Positions 8,545 through 16,973 of a stretch of 64,000 nt of DNA are shown here, piece after piece. Both the position numbers and the translations under genes were made by a program. How positions within the stretch are numbered: position 1 is the first letter of the stretch; each line of letters opens with the position of its first letter. Under the pieces are notes generated by a model. The model made no database searches. It saw nothing but the letters and a program-made list of their open reading frames with translations, and was not told the DNA's origin. This stretch comes from Burkholderiales bacterium (GTDB taxonomy: Bacteria > Pseudomonadota > Gammaproteobacteria > Burkholderiales > Nitrosomonadaceae): positions 62,001-126,000 of the forward strand of contig JACKLU010000001.1 of the NCBI GenBank assembly GCA_024235735.1, written 5' to 3'.

Positions 8545-8964
8545 ATCGGATTGTGATTATCAGGTCAGGCTGAATAAAGAGCAGACGTGGCCACTGGCGC
8601 GTCATGCTCGGGTTGTTTACATTTTTTCGTAAAGAAAATAGTGATGCTGATTTCCAGAATATTAAAGTATATGCATTGTATGCTTTTCTTATAAAAGTCC
8701 AGAGTCAATTTATTTGTATGCCACTGCTGTTTCAATCAACATCATTCCGGGCCGTTATGTCAGGTCAGACAGAATTCAGGTACATGACACCGAACGAATG
8801 AGCGGTGTTTATGCCTTAGGCAAGGATTGAATGGCGCAATCAAGGCGAATTTAACTCGAGTCTCAGGTGACAGTGGTTGGAATTCACAGTCTACACGGAG
8901 TTCAACGTCTGAGAAAAAATCAGTTAGAATACCGCTTTTAACTGAATTTTTCGGGAGTTTCTGG
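8545..8964. other. 420-bp intergenic region between the GGDEF gene and ilvE
   Basis: No gene can be supported. The stretch carries AT-rich DNA at 8620-8720 and the promoter candidate for ilvE at its right end. An in-frame extension of ilvE back to 8827 is not supported because it would run through that promoter and lacks a binding site. No riboswitch or leader peptide rich in branched-chain codons was recognised. Confidence 0.45.
8901..8930 (+). promoter_or_regulatory. Candidate sigma-70 promoter of ilvE
   Basis: TTCAAC at 8901-8906 and TAGAAT at 8925-8930 are separated by 18 bases. The -10 box is good (5 of 6) and the -35 weak. Transcription would start near 8937, 28 bases before the chosen ATG at 8965. 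Confidence 0.35.
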
Positions 8965-9888
8965 ATGTCAATGGCTGATCGTGAGGGCGTTATCTGGTAT
9001 GACGGTGAAATGGTTCCCTGGCGGGAGGCCACTACGCACGTGCTGACGCATACGCTTCACTACGGAATGGGAGTTTTTGAGGGGGTGCGCGCATACGAAA
9101 CCGAACAAGGAGCCGCTATTTTTCGATTACAGGAACATACAGACCGGCTGTTTAACTCGGCGCATATTTTTATGATGAAAATGCCTTATGACAAGGCAAC
9201 GATCATGCAGGCGCAGTGTGAAGTCGTCAAGCAGAATCATCTGGCTTCAGGTTACATCCGCCCGATTGTATTCTATGGCCCCGAGGCGATGGGATTGTCC
9301 GCAACTACATTATCTGTACATATCGCTATAGCCGCATGGTCATGGGGTACATATCTCGGTGCCGACAGCCTCGAGATGGGTATTCGGGTAAAAACTTCAA
9401 CCTTCACCCGCCATCATGTCAACATCAATATGTGCCGGGCTAAATCAGTGACGACGTATGCCAATTCCATTCTCGCACATCAGGAAGTGGCGCAGAATGG
9501 CTACAATGAGGCTTTATTGCTGGATGTTGACGGTTATGTTGCGGAAGGATCCGGAGAAAATATTTTCATCGTCAAAAAAGGCAAGATTTATACGCCTGAT
9601 CTGACTTCCTGTCTAGAAGGCATTACTCGCGCATCCGTCATGGAGCTGGCGAATGAGCTAGGGATTCCTGTTATTGAGAAACGGATTACGCGTGACGAGA
9701 TTTATTGCGCGGATGAAGCGTTTTTTACGGGCACCGCGGCGGAAGTCACACCGATCCGGGAACTGGATAACCGATTGATAGGCAGCGGAAAACGCGGACC
9801 AATCACGGCGCAGTTGCAGTCCTTGTTCTTCGACTGCGTCAAGGGTAAAAATGACAAACATAAAAACTGGCTTACTTTTGTAAAATAA
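8965..9888 (+). CDS. ilvE: Branched-chain amino acid aminotransferase
   Basis: 307 residues, about the length of E. coli IlvE. PLP-dependent class IV transaminase that performs the last step of leucine, isoleucine and valine synthesis with glutamate as amino donor. Visible features are the family opening (REGVIWYDGEMVPWREATTH), HYGMGVFEGVRAY, the PLP lysine near residue 160 in MCRAKSVTTYANS, and EGSGENIFIVKKG followed by GITRASVMELA. The start at 8965 follows CGGGAG at 8952-8957. It works with the leu genes located 17 kb downstream. A zinc-finger gene follows after 23 bp. Confidence 0.95.
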   Translation: MSMADREGVIWYDGEMVPWREATTHVLTHTLHYGMGVFEGVRAYETEQGAAIFRLQEHTDRLFNSAHIFMMKMPYDKATIMQAQCEVVKQNHLASGYIRPIVFYGPEAMGLSATTLSVHIAIAAWSWGTYLGADSLEMGIRVKTSTFTRHHVNINMCRAKSVTTYANSILAHQEVAQNGYNEALLLDVDGYVAEGSGENIFIVKKGKIYTPDLTSCLEGITRASVMELANELGIPVIEKRITRDEIYCADEAFFTGTAAEVTPIRELDNRLIGSGKRGPITAQLQSLFFDCVKGKNDKHKNWLTFVK

Positions 9889-9911
9889 CTTTAACCGGAG
9901 CAAGCGCATAT

Positions 9912-10118
9912 ATGAATCAGCAACAAACGGATAACCAAGCGAGAGAAATCGAAATTACTGTTGATGACCTGCCGCTGCATTGTCCAACACCGGCAATGAA
10001 ACTTTGGAATACGCATCCGCGAGTTTATTTGCCGATCGAAAAAACGGGCGAAGCGCTTTGCCCGTATTGCGGAACGCGCTATACCCTCAAAGGTGGCGCA
10101 CTCGCCGGACATCACTAA
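9912..10118 (+). CDS. CHCC-type zinc-finger protein
   Basis: 68-residue protein with the zf-CHCC pattern: Cys in LHCPTPAMKLWN, His in NTHPRVYLP, then CPYCGTRYTLKGG. The same fold occurs in the NDUFS6 subunit of mitochondrial complex I and in short bacterial proteins often found next to ilvE in betaproteobacteria (recalled, not checked). Zinc binding is likely; the cellular role is not established. It lies 23 bp after ilvE and is probably co-transcribed. Confidence 0.85.
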   Translation: MNQQQTDNQAREIEITVDDLPLHCPTPAMKLWNTHPRVYLPIEKTGEALCPYCGTRYTLKGGALAGHH

Positions 10119-10169
10119 AGCGCAATTTATGACGCGTCAATAACCGTAACTATCTAAATTTTATTGTGA

Positions 10170-11561
10170 ATGAATGATTCGGAAAACAAAATTCCAGGTG
10201 GAATTTTCAAGGCCTATGATATCCGCGGCATTGTCGACAAGACGATAACACCGGACACTGTTGAAAAGATCGGGCACGCCATTGGATCGGAAGCGCGCGC
10301 GCGCCAGTTGAAATCCATTGCGGTGGGACGGGACGGGCGGTTATCCGGATTGTCACTTTCCGGCGCGCTGGCGAAGGGTATTATGAAAAGCGGTGTCAAT
10401 GTCCTGGATGTCGGAATGGTGGCTACGCCCATGCTATATTATGCCGCTTATGAGCGATGTGATTACTCCGGCGTGATGGTGACCGGCAGCCATAATCCGC
10501 CCGAATATAACGGTTTTAAAATTGTACTTGGCGGCGAGACGCTGGCGGCGGAATCAATACAGGCGCTACGTCAGCGCATTGAAAACGATGATTTGATTAC
10601 CGACGCTGCAGGGCAGCGCACTGAACTGGATTTTTCCAACAACTATCTCGAACGTATCGTTAGCGATGTCAGGCTTGGTCGTCCGATGAAAATCGTGGTG
10701 GATTGCGGCAATGGTGTTGCTGGCGCCTTCGCGCCGGCGCTTTATCGAAAACTGGGCTGTGAGGTTATCGAGTTGTTTAGCACGGTGGATGGAACATTTC
10801 CGAATCATCATCCCGATCCCTCTGTTCCGGAAAATTTGCGTGACGTCATTCAGACATTGGCCGCAACGGATGCGGAAATCGGACTGGCCTTCGATGGTGA
10901 CGGCGATAGACTGGGCATCGTCACGAAGAATGGTGTCATTGTTTACCCTGACCGGCTTTTGATGCTGTTTGCCGCCGATGTGTTGTCACGTAATCCGGGC
11001 GGCAAGATAATATTTGATGTGAAATGCACACGCAACCTGGCGCCCTGGATCAAGCAGCATAATGGCGTACCGGTAATGTGGAAAACCGGCCATTCCCTGA
11101 TCAAAGCCAAGCTAAAGGAAACGCAGGCGTTGCTCGCGGGGGAAATGAGCGGTCACTTTTTTATCAAGGAGCGCTGGTATGGCTTTGATGACGCGCTCTA
11201 TGCAGGTGCGCGGCTTCTGGAGTTGCTTAGTCACGCCGATGACATCAATATATTACTGGGCAGTCTGCCGGATTCGATCAATACGCCCGAGTTGCAAATC
11301 AAAGTTGCGGAAGGCGAGAACCATGCGCTAGTTGCCGCTTTGCAGAAGAATGCGGATTTCAGCCGTGCACAGCAAATCATTATGATTGACGGACTGCGCG
11401 TTGAATATGCCGATGGATTCGGTCTTGCGCGCGCATCCAATACCACGCCGGTGGTGGTGTTGCGTTTTGAAGCGGATAATGCTGCAGCGCTTGCGCGCAT
11501 TCAGCAGGATTTCCGCGACAATATACAACGGGTAAAACCGGATGCTGTGCTGCCTTTTTAA
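10170..11561 (+). CDS. algC: Phosphomannomutase/phosphoglucomutase
   Basis: 463 residues of the alpha-D-phosphohexomutase superfamily, four domains. The opening FKAYDIRGIVDKTI is typical. The phosphoserine loop is TGSHNPPEYNGFK (Ser near residue 106), the magnesium loop DGDGDRLG (near 243) and the sugar loop GEMSGHFF (near 325). A C-terminal phosphate-binding loop follows (ARASNTTPVVVLRF). It interconverts mannose or glucose 6- and 1-phosphates for LPS, exopolysaccharide and GDP-mannose supply. Closest to the AlgC/ManB bifunctional type; the exact sugar preference cannot be read from sequence. Starts 51 bp after the zinc-finger gene. Confidence 0.93.
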   Translation: MNDSENKIPGGIFKAYDIRGIVDKTITPDTVEKIGHAIGSEARARQLKSIAVGRDGRLSGLSLSGALAKGIMKSGVNVLDVGMVATPMLYYAAYERCDYSGVMVTGSHNPPEYNGFKIVLGGETLAAESIQALRQRIENDDLITDAAGQRTELDFSNNYLERIVSDVRLGRPMKIVVDCGNGVAGAFAPALYRKLGCEVIELFSTVDGTFPNHHPDPSVPENLRDVIQTLAATDAEIGLAFDGDGDRLGIVTKNGVIVYPDRLLMLFAADVLSRNPGGKIIFDVKCTRNLAPWIKQHNGVPVMWKTGHSLIKAKLKETQALLAGEMSGHFFIKERWYGFDDALYAGARLLELLSHADDINILLGSLPDSINTPELQIKVAEGENHALVAALQKNADFSRAQQIIMIDGLRVEYADGFGLARASNTTPVVVLRFEADNAAALARIQQDFRDNIQRVKPDAVLPF

Positions 11562-11584
11562 TTCTTATCCCTATTTCAGTAGTC

Positions 11585-13198
11585 ATGAAAATCGCCATTG
11601 CGCAAATCAATTTCACGGTTGGCGATATCGCCGGTAATGCGGCAAAAATCATCGAAGCGACGGAACAGGCGAAACAAGCCGGCGCAGACCTGATTGTTAC
11701 GCCTGAACTGGCGCTATCTGGCTATCCGCCAGTTGATCTGCTGCTGCGCGAAACATTTCATCTGGCTTGTGCGCAGGCATTGGAGCAACTGGTGCAGAAA
11801 ATATCCGGGATCACCTTGATTGCCGGGCATCCGCACTTTCAGGACGGCAGGCTCTATAATTCGGCTTCTGTTATTCAGGATGGTGCGATTATCGCAACGT
11901 ATCACAAGCATATTCTCAACCGCGCACCGTTTTTTAACGAATATTATTATTTTGACAAAGGCGAAGCATTCTGTCGCTTTGAACTGGCCGGTGAACGGTT
12001 TGGCGTCATGATCTGCGCCGATTTCTGGCAGGCAAACAGTGCGGTGGACAATACACTGGCAGTTGAAGTTGATCATCTGCTCGTACTAAGCGCCTCCGCT
12101 TATCACATCGACAAACAGGTTTCGCGTTATCAACTGACGCAACAATTTATCAGGAATACCAGTGTTAACGTCATTCACGCCAATCTGGTCGGCGGCCAGG
12201 ATGAACTGGTTTTCGATGGCGCGTCCTTTGTCATGAACAGGCAAGGTGTGCTGACGCATCAGTTCCCCGAGTTCAGGGAAACGCTCGGCTGGATCGAAAT
12301 TGAACGTAATGAACCGTTAAGCGGACATATCGAGCCGCATTTGTCGACGGTTGCGAGTATTTATCAGGCGCTTTGCACGGGAGTGCGGGATTATATCGAG
12401 AAGAATCATTTTCCAGGTGTGATCATCGGTCTGTCTGGCGGTATCGATTCGGCGTTGACGCTGGCGATCGCAGTTGATGCGCTGGGGGCGGAACGGGTAC
12501 GTGCGGTGATGATGCCGACGCAATACACATCCAGCATTAGTCTCGAGGATGCCGCAACAATGGCCCGGACACTCGGTGTCCAGTATAGTCAGAGTTTGAT
12601 CAAGCCGCTGCTGGATCATTTTTTGTTGACACTGGAAAATGATTTCCACATCTCACCCGATAGCGCCTACACCAGTACGGTGCCGGAAAATCTCCAGGCT
12701 CGTATCCGCGGGACGCTGTTGATGGCGCTATCCAATCATACTGGCGCCATCGTTCTAACTACTGGCAATAAATCAGAAGTGGCTGTCGGCTATTGCACGT
12801 TGTACGGCGATATGGCCGGTGGTTTCGCAGTGCTCAAGGACATCAGCAAGACGATGGTGTATCAGCTGTGTAAATACCGCAACCAGATAACTGAAGTTAT
12901 CCCGCAGCGCATCATTGAGCGCGCGCCGTCAGCCGAACTGCGCTATAACCAGACTGATCAGGATAGCCTGCCGCCATATGAGGTGCTTGATGCAGTCATG
13001 GAAGCCTACGTCGAGCACAATTTGTCGGCAGCGGAAATCATTGATAAAGGTTTCAGCGAGGCAGACGTCCAGCGCGTCATTCACCTGATCAAGGCCAACG
13101 AATACAAGCGCCGCCAGTCACCGCCCGGTATCCGCGTTACGCAGTGCGACTTTGGTACTACCTGGCGTCAGCCGCTTACCAATATGTTTGAGGGGTAA
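11585..13198 (+). CDS. nadE: Glutamine-dependent NAD+ synthetase
   Basis: 537 residues, two fused domains. Residues 1-~250 are a nitrilase-type glutaminase with the Glu-Lys-Cys triad (VTPELALSGYPP, KHILNRAPFFNE, GVMICADFW). Residues ~270-537 are the synthetase with the ATP P-loop GLSGGIDSALT and TTGNKSEVAVGY. It converts nicotinate adenine dinucleotide to NAD using glutamine-derived ammonia. It begins 23 bp after the mutase gene on the same strand, so probably the same transcript. Full length, no oddities. Confidence 0.96.
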   Translation: MKIAIAQINFTVGDIAGNAAKIIEATEQAKQAGADLIVTPELALSGYPPVDLLLRETFHLACAQALEQLVQKISGITLIAGHPHFQDGRLYNSASVIQDGAIIATYHKHILNRAPFFNEYYYFDKGEAFCRFELAGERFGVMICADFWQANSAVDNTLAVEVDHLLVLSASAYHIDKQVSRYQLTQQFIRNTSVNVIHANLVGGQDELVFDGASFVMNRQGVLTHQFPEFRETLGWIEIERNEPLSGHIEPHLSTVASIYQALCTGVRDYIEKNHFPGVIIGLSGGIDSALTLAIAVDALGAERVRAVMMPTQYTSSISLEDAATMARTLGVQYSQSLIKPLLDHFLLTLENDFHISPDSAYTSTVPENLQARIRGTLLMALSNHTGAIVLTTGNKSEVAVGYCTLYGDMAGGFAVLKDISKTMVYQLCKYRNQITEVIPQRIIERAPSAELRYNQTDQDSLPPYEVLDAVMEAYVEHNLSAAEIIDKGFSEADVQRVIHLIKANEYKRRQSPPGIRVTQCDFGTTWRQPLTNMFEG

Positions 13199-13290
13199 TG
13201 TGCTTTTTTGCTTCATTCCGCGAATCCGTCGATGACGTCTGAGTGGGCAAAGACAATAATTTTTATCACAAAAAACGAGGTCGATAAGCC

Positions 13291-14229
13291 ATGAAAATTG
13301 CCATCATCGGCACAGGTCATGTCGGTTCTGCATTGGCCTATGGTATTGTGCTTAAAGGATTATGCAATCATCTGGTTCTGGCTGGCCGTACCTTGGCGCG
13401 GACGCAAGGGGATGCACTGGATTTGCAGCATACACTGTCATTTTGCGAACGGCCTATGACAATCGAGAGCAGCGTGATTGAGGATGTCAGGCATAGCGAT
13501 ATTCTGGTGATTACCGTTTCGGCCAGAAGAAAGGAGAAAATGACCAGCCGGATGCAATTGGGGGAGGATAATGTCAAAATATTCAGGCAAATGATACCCA
13601 TATTGGTGCACAATAATCCTGACGCCTTGCTGGTTATCATTTCCAATCCGGTTGATGTATTGACCTATCTGACCACTCAATTGGCCGGACTGCCGTCTTC
13701 CAGAATCATGGGGATAGGGACACTGGTGGATTCTGCCCGTTTCCGCGTGCTGCTCTCGGTAGAAGAAAAAATACATCCGGATGATTTGCGTACCTATATA
13801 CTTGGCGAGCACGGGCCAAATCAGTTTCCGGTATTCAGCAATGCGTTCGCCGGCAGCGAGCGCATCGCCGATAATCCTGAACATCGGAGGATTTTTCAGG
13901 AAGTATCTCAGGCAGGTTTTGATGTTTACAATTTAAAAGGCTACACCAATTTTGCAATTGCTACGGCGGCATGTGAAGTTTTGAAAACAATCGTATACGA
14001 TGACCATCGAACCATGCCGATCAGTACCTATTTCAGAGAGTGGCAAGGCATTGAGGATAACTGCTTCAGTATACCGGTGGTGGTCGGGCGCAATGGTGTC
14101 ATTCGGCATTTGCAACCCAGACTGAACCAGATTGAACGTGATGCACTGGAAAAAACTGCGAAACGTGTCAAATCCAATATCAATGAATTGCTTTTCGAAA
14201 ATAAAACCAGCCTGCGTAAACGGAAGTGA
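13291..14229 (+). CDS. Lactate/malate dehydrogenase family 2-hydroxyacid dehydrogenase
   Basis: 312 residues with a Rossmann GxGxxG start (IIGTGHVGSALAYG), the catalytic pair in SARFR and the His in LGEHGPNQFP. The fold is that of L-lactate and malate dehydrogenase. Specificity is unclear. The mobile loop reads SARRKEKMTSR, with Arg where lactate dehydrogenases carry Gln102 and malate dehydrogenases Arg, and one extra residue. The His motif is followed by PNQ rather than DTE or DS. It resembles the hydroxyisocaproate dehydrogenase side of the family. Preceded by ACGAGG, 92 bp after nadE. The C-terminus is unusually basic (KTSLRKRK). Confidence 0.82.
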   Translation: MKIAIIGTGHVGSALAYGIVLKGLCNHLVLAGRTLARTQGDALDLQHTLSFCERPMTIESSVIEDVRHSDILVITVSARRKEKMTSRMQLGEDNVKIFRQMIPILVHNNPDALLVIISNPVDVLTYLTTQLAGLPSSRIMGIGTLVDSARFRVLLSVEEKIHPDDLRTYILGEHGPNQFPVFSNAFAGSERIADNPEHRRIFQEVSQAGFDVYNLKGYTNFAIATAACEVLKTIVYDDHRTMPISTYFREWQGIEDNCFSIPVVVGRNGVIRHLQPRLNQIERDALEKTAKRVKSNINELLFENKTSLRKRK

Positions 14230-14321
14230 AGCTGTGTATGCGCCGTGCAGAGCGGCGCTATTAAATGTCGTGATGTTTGCTTTGTATTCTGCATTGAACT
14301 TCCTATTGCGGTTTGCCGCAC

Positions 14322-14981
14322 TTAACCGGGTTGCTTTACTTTTCTCAAATAGGGTTTGACTGTAACCCAGCCTTCCGGATAAATTTTTTCGGCTTCTTCA
14401 TTACTGACACTTGGCACGATGATGACATCTTCGCCTTGCTGCCAATTGACTGGCGTTGCTACTTTATGTTTTGTAGTCAATTGCATGGAATCGATGACGC
14501 GCAATATTTCATTGAAATTTCGTCCGGTTGTCATGGGATAGGTCAGCATGAGTTTTATGTTTTTGTCAGGGCCAATGACAAATACCGAACGTACGGTTGC
14601 ATTTGTCATTGCTGTGCGGTTTTCAGCCGAACCGTTTTCGTCAGCAGGAAACATATTGTACAACTTTGCCACACTGAGATCGGTGTCGGCAATGACGGGG
14701 TACTTGACCTTTGCGCGGCTAACCTCTTCAACATCTTTCAGCCATTTTTCATGATCGTTGATTGGATCAATACTCAAGCCGATGATTTTGGTGTTGCGTT
14801 TGTCAAATTCTGATTGAATGCTGGCCATGTAACCCAGCTCGGTAGTACAAACCGGCGTGAAATCCTTGGGGTGGGAGAATAATACCGCCCAGCTGTTCCC
14901 GATCCACTCATGAAAATCGATTCTGCCATGTGTGGTGTTGGCCTGGAAATTGGGTGCTTGATCGTTAATACGTAAAGCCAT
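14322..14981 (-). CDS. 1-Cys peroxiredoxin (Prx6 family)
   Basis: 219 residues. The peroxidatic cysteine is in FTPVCTTELGYMA near residue 45, with Thr and Arg partners in family positions (HPKDFTPVCTTE and NRTAMTNATVRSVFVIGPD). The long C-terminal extension (PVNWQQGEDVIIVPSVSNEE) is typical of Prx6. It reduces hydrogen peroxide and organic peroxides in the cytoplasm. It converges with the dehydrogenase gene across a 92-bp gap that holds small GC-rich hairpins. AGGAGACAATC precedes the ATG. Confidence 0.95.
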   Translation of the reverse strand: MALRINDQAPNFQANTTHGRIDFHEWIGNSWAVLFSHPKDFTPVCTTELGYMASIQSEFDKRNTKIIGLSIDPINDHEKWLKDVEEVSRAKVKYPVIADTDLSVAKLYNMFPADENGSAENRTAMTNATVRSVFVIGPDKNIKLMLTYPMTTGRNFNEILRVIDSMQLTTKHKVATPVNWQQGEDVIIVPSVSNEEAEKIYPEGWVTVKPYLRKVKQPG

Positions 14982-15106
14982 GATTGTCTCCTCGAGTATA
15001 TAAAGTTGAAATAATAACCGCGGCTCAAATTGGGCAGCGTCGACAGTCTAACCCGATATTGCAAGCAGAACAAACCATGGATAGGGATTCTGACTAAGAA
15101 CTGAAT

Positions 15107-15246
15107 GAGACCTTGCACGGCTACTGCGCGGCACGATAATCGCGTTAAAAATTTGCGAAAAATGCTCATTTACCCCGTGTAAACTCCGCTTTTTCGCAAA
15201 TTTTTGCCTTATTCTCGCACCGCTCATAACACCGTGCAAAGGTCTC
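15107..15246. repeat. 140-bp imperfect palindromic element (MITE/REP-like)
   Basis: The outer arms are GAGACCTTGCACGG (15107-15120) and its near-perfect inverse at 15232-15246. A second perfect 16-bp arm pair lies inside (15147-15162 and 15190-15205, AAAAATTTGCGAAAAA and its complement), around the centre TGCTCATTTACCCCGTGTAA. The whole unit can fold into one long hairpin. It sits upstream of the peroxiredoxin gene. It looks like a dispersed non-coding repeat; only one copy is visible in this window. Confidence 0.7.
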
Positions 15247-15260
15247 TGAAATGTGTAGAA

Positions 15261-15294
15261 ACAAAAACAGCGCATCGAGAAGCGCTGTTTTTGT
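15261..15294. terminator. Bidirectional rho-independent terminator candidate
   Basis: Perfect 13-bp stem ACAAAAACAGCGC (15261-15273) with its complement at 15282-15294 and an 8-base loop. The stem ends in T-rich DNA on both strands. It lies 19 bp after the stop of the minus-strand YjfB-like gene. Confidence 0.7.
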
Positions 15295-15312
15295 CGGAAA
15301 AAAATAATAAAT

Positions 15313-15513
15313 TTATGCTTTTGTATTGATGTGTTGGCCTAAATGCGATGGCAAGTTTTGCGCAGCCGTATTGTCCGGGATTGCATGAATCAGCGCCATT
15401 GCGTTCTCGGCGCCGATATCCAATGCTTTTTTCAATACGGCCGTACCAACTGCCTGCTGTAGGCTGGCTTCGCTCATCGCTGTCGCCGCACTGGCTATAC
15501 TGGAAACTTCCAT
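15313..15513 (-). CDS. YjfB-family small protein
   Basis: 66 residues beginning MEVSSIASAATAMSEASLQQ, with the family's Ala-rich helix and a tail ending LPSHLGQHINTKA. It matches the YjfB-type putative motility proteins, which are widespread and of unknown function. The start at 15513 is fixed by AAGGAG seven bases upstream; an in-frame ATG farther out (15546) has no binding site. A strong terminator follows. No flagellar genes are nearby. Confidence 0.8.
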   Translation of the reverse strand: MEVSSIASAATAMSEASLQQAVGTAVLKKALDIGAENAMALIHAIPDNTAAQNLPSHLGQHINTKA

Positions 15514-15598
15514 AAGACACTCCTTGAGAAAAAATAGTAATGCCATTGTATTAGCGGCACGATACGATCATTTTTTTAATACTCGATTTTGAAATTGA

Positions 15599-16237
15599 TC
15601 AAATAAATTTTCTGAAAAAAGGCGGCAGAAAATTTCTAAGCTCATCTTTCCATTCGGTACCTACTTTGATGGGAATTTTTACCTGATAGCGAAGATCGTT
15701 TTTGTCTCTGCCATCAAGATACAAACGGTATTGACCGGCTTCCTCGAGACGCAATGCCTGAGTAATTACGCCGGATTGATAAACTTGTTCAGGTATAAGC
15801 AGAATATCCTGTTCTTCATGAATACCGACAGCGTCAGCATTTTCTTCTGTTATTCCGGTTCCGGTCGATTTGACGAGACGCAGCGCTAAAAGGAAGTCAC
15901 GCGCCGATTCCGGATGAAGCAAGTCGATTGTTATATTCAGCATGCCCGGTTCAGGAATACGATCACATTGCACCGGTATATAAGGCGTTCTTGGCTCGTC
16001 ATCAGAAATGGTGTATTCATCCGGCAGGTAATAACTCGAATAACCGACTGTCATGGTTTCAGCTTCTATGGTGCATGTACTGCCGCGATAACCCTTAGGA
16101 TAAGTATCTGAGAAATCACCTTGTGAGCTTGTTCCTAAAAATATACCGATAGCAATAAAAATAACGATAATACAGGCGCCTATAAAATACTGACGTTTCG
16201 CTGGTGTGACTAAACCGGGATCTAAAGAGCTGGGCAT
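15599..16237 (-). CDS. Single-pass membrane protein of unknown function
   Basis: 212 residues. A short cytoplasmic N-terminus (MPSSLDPGLVTPAKRQ) is followed by one hydrophobic helix at about 17-35, then a periplasmic region of mostly beta-type sequence with a Cys pair. No domain recognised. The binding site AAGGATTACATC is modest. The neighbours (YjfB-like gene, His-rich secreted protein) do not suggest a role. Confidence 0.65.
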   Translation of the reverse strand: MPSSLDPGLVTPAKRQYFIGACIIVIFIAIGIFLGTSSQGDFSDTYPKGYRGSTCTIEAETMTVGYSSYYLPDEYTISDDEPRTPYIPVQCDRIPEPGMLNITIDLLHPESARDFLLALRLVKSTGTGITEENADAVGIHEEQDILLIPEQVYQSGVITQALRLEEAGQYRLYLDGRDKNDLRYQVKIPIKVGTEWKDELRNFLPPFFRKFI

Positions 16238-16486
16238 GATGTAATCCTTGGATTCTTATGAGTTATAAGGCTGAGAAGCGTGCAAGCAAAGAATTGAAAA
16301 GTGTTCGATCAAGCGCTATGCGCCGTGATTTGTCATCGTAAGCCGATAACATAGCTGATAGCGGCAGGATAGACAAGTAAACTGTAAGAGAAAAAATCAA
16401 CTGCTCCGTTCATTTTCGATTCAGGTTGAATTATATAAACTGCCTGCATCAAAACAATTGATTCACTTTATGCATGGAGAGCACTG

Positions 16487-16810
16487 ATGAAAAAGAAAAA
16501 TTTATTACTAAGCGCTGCCGGGGCAATTACCATAAGTCTGTTGTTGGGGATGGCTTCAGCGGCGGAAGCAGGCAGGGGGCATCACCGTCATCACGATCAT
16601 CACGGGCACCATCACCATCATCATGACGGTTATGCCTATATTTATAACCAGCCACAACCTTACTATCGTCCGCCAGCCTATGGTTATAACTATTATGCGC
16701 CCGTACCTGCGCCGGTTATGGTGCCAGCGCCTGCGCCCGTATATGGCTACCCGCCTAATATGATGCTCGATATACATACCAATTTTGGTCATTTCATGTT
16801 CAGCCACTGA
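16487..16810 (+). CDS. Secreted histidine-rich protein
   Basis: 107 residues. Signal peptide at 1-~27 (SAAEA). The mature N-terminus is a dense His cluster (GRGHHRHHDHHGHHHHHHDG), followed by a Pro/Tyr-rich stretch (PQPYYRPPAYGYNYYAP). Such His runs bind Ni, Zn or Cu; whether this one stores or buffers metal is inference. GGAGAG lies 8-13 bases before the ATG. It is the only His-rich secreted protein in the window and is unlinked to the Hvf cluster. A terminator follows at 16941. Confidence 0.75.
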   Translation: MKKKNLLLSAAGAITISLLLGMASAAEAGRGHHRHHDHHGHHHHHHDGYAYIYNQPQPYYRPPAYGYNYYAPVPAPVMVPAPAPVYGYPPNMMLDIHTNFGHFMFSH

Positions 16811-16940
16811 GTGCAATGGTATTAAGTACGCACGATGATTGGGTTGGTGAATTCGCTCTGAAGTATTACCTATTGTTCGAAAAACGTTTTTTGTTATTGT
16901 TTTTGTCATTTATATAAATTTCTTCTCTCCTCTGATTGAA

Positions 16941-16968
16941 AAGCCGTCCTGGTGGCGGCTTTTTTTTT
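16941..16968. terminator. Rho-independent terminator
   Basis: An 8-bp stem AAGCCGTC with GGCGGCTT (one G-T pair) and a short loop, followed by a run of nine T on the plus strand; the minus strand also has T after the stem. It serves the His-rich gene and probably the converging phosphodiesterase gene. Confidence 0.8.
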
Positions 16969-16973
16969 CAGAT

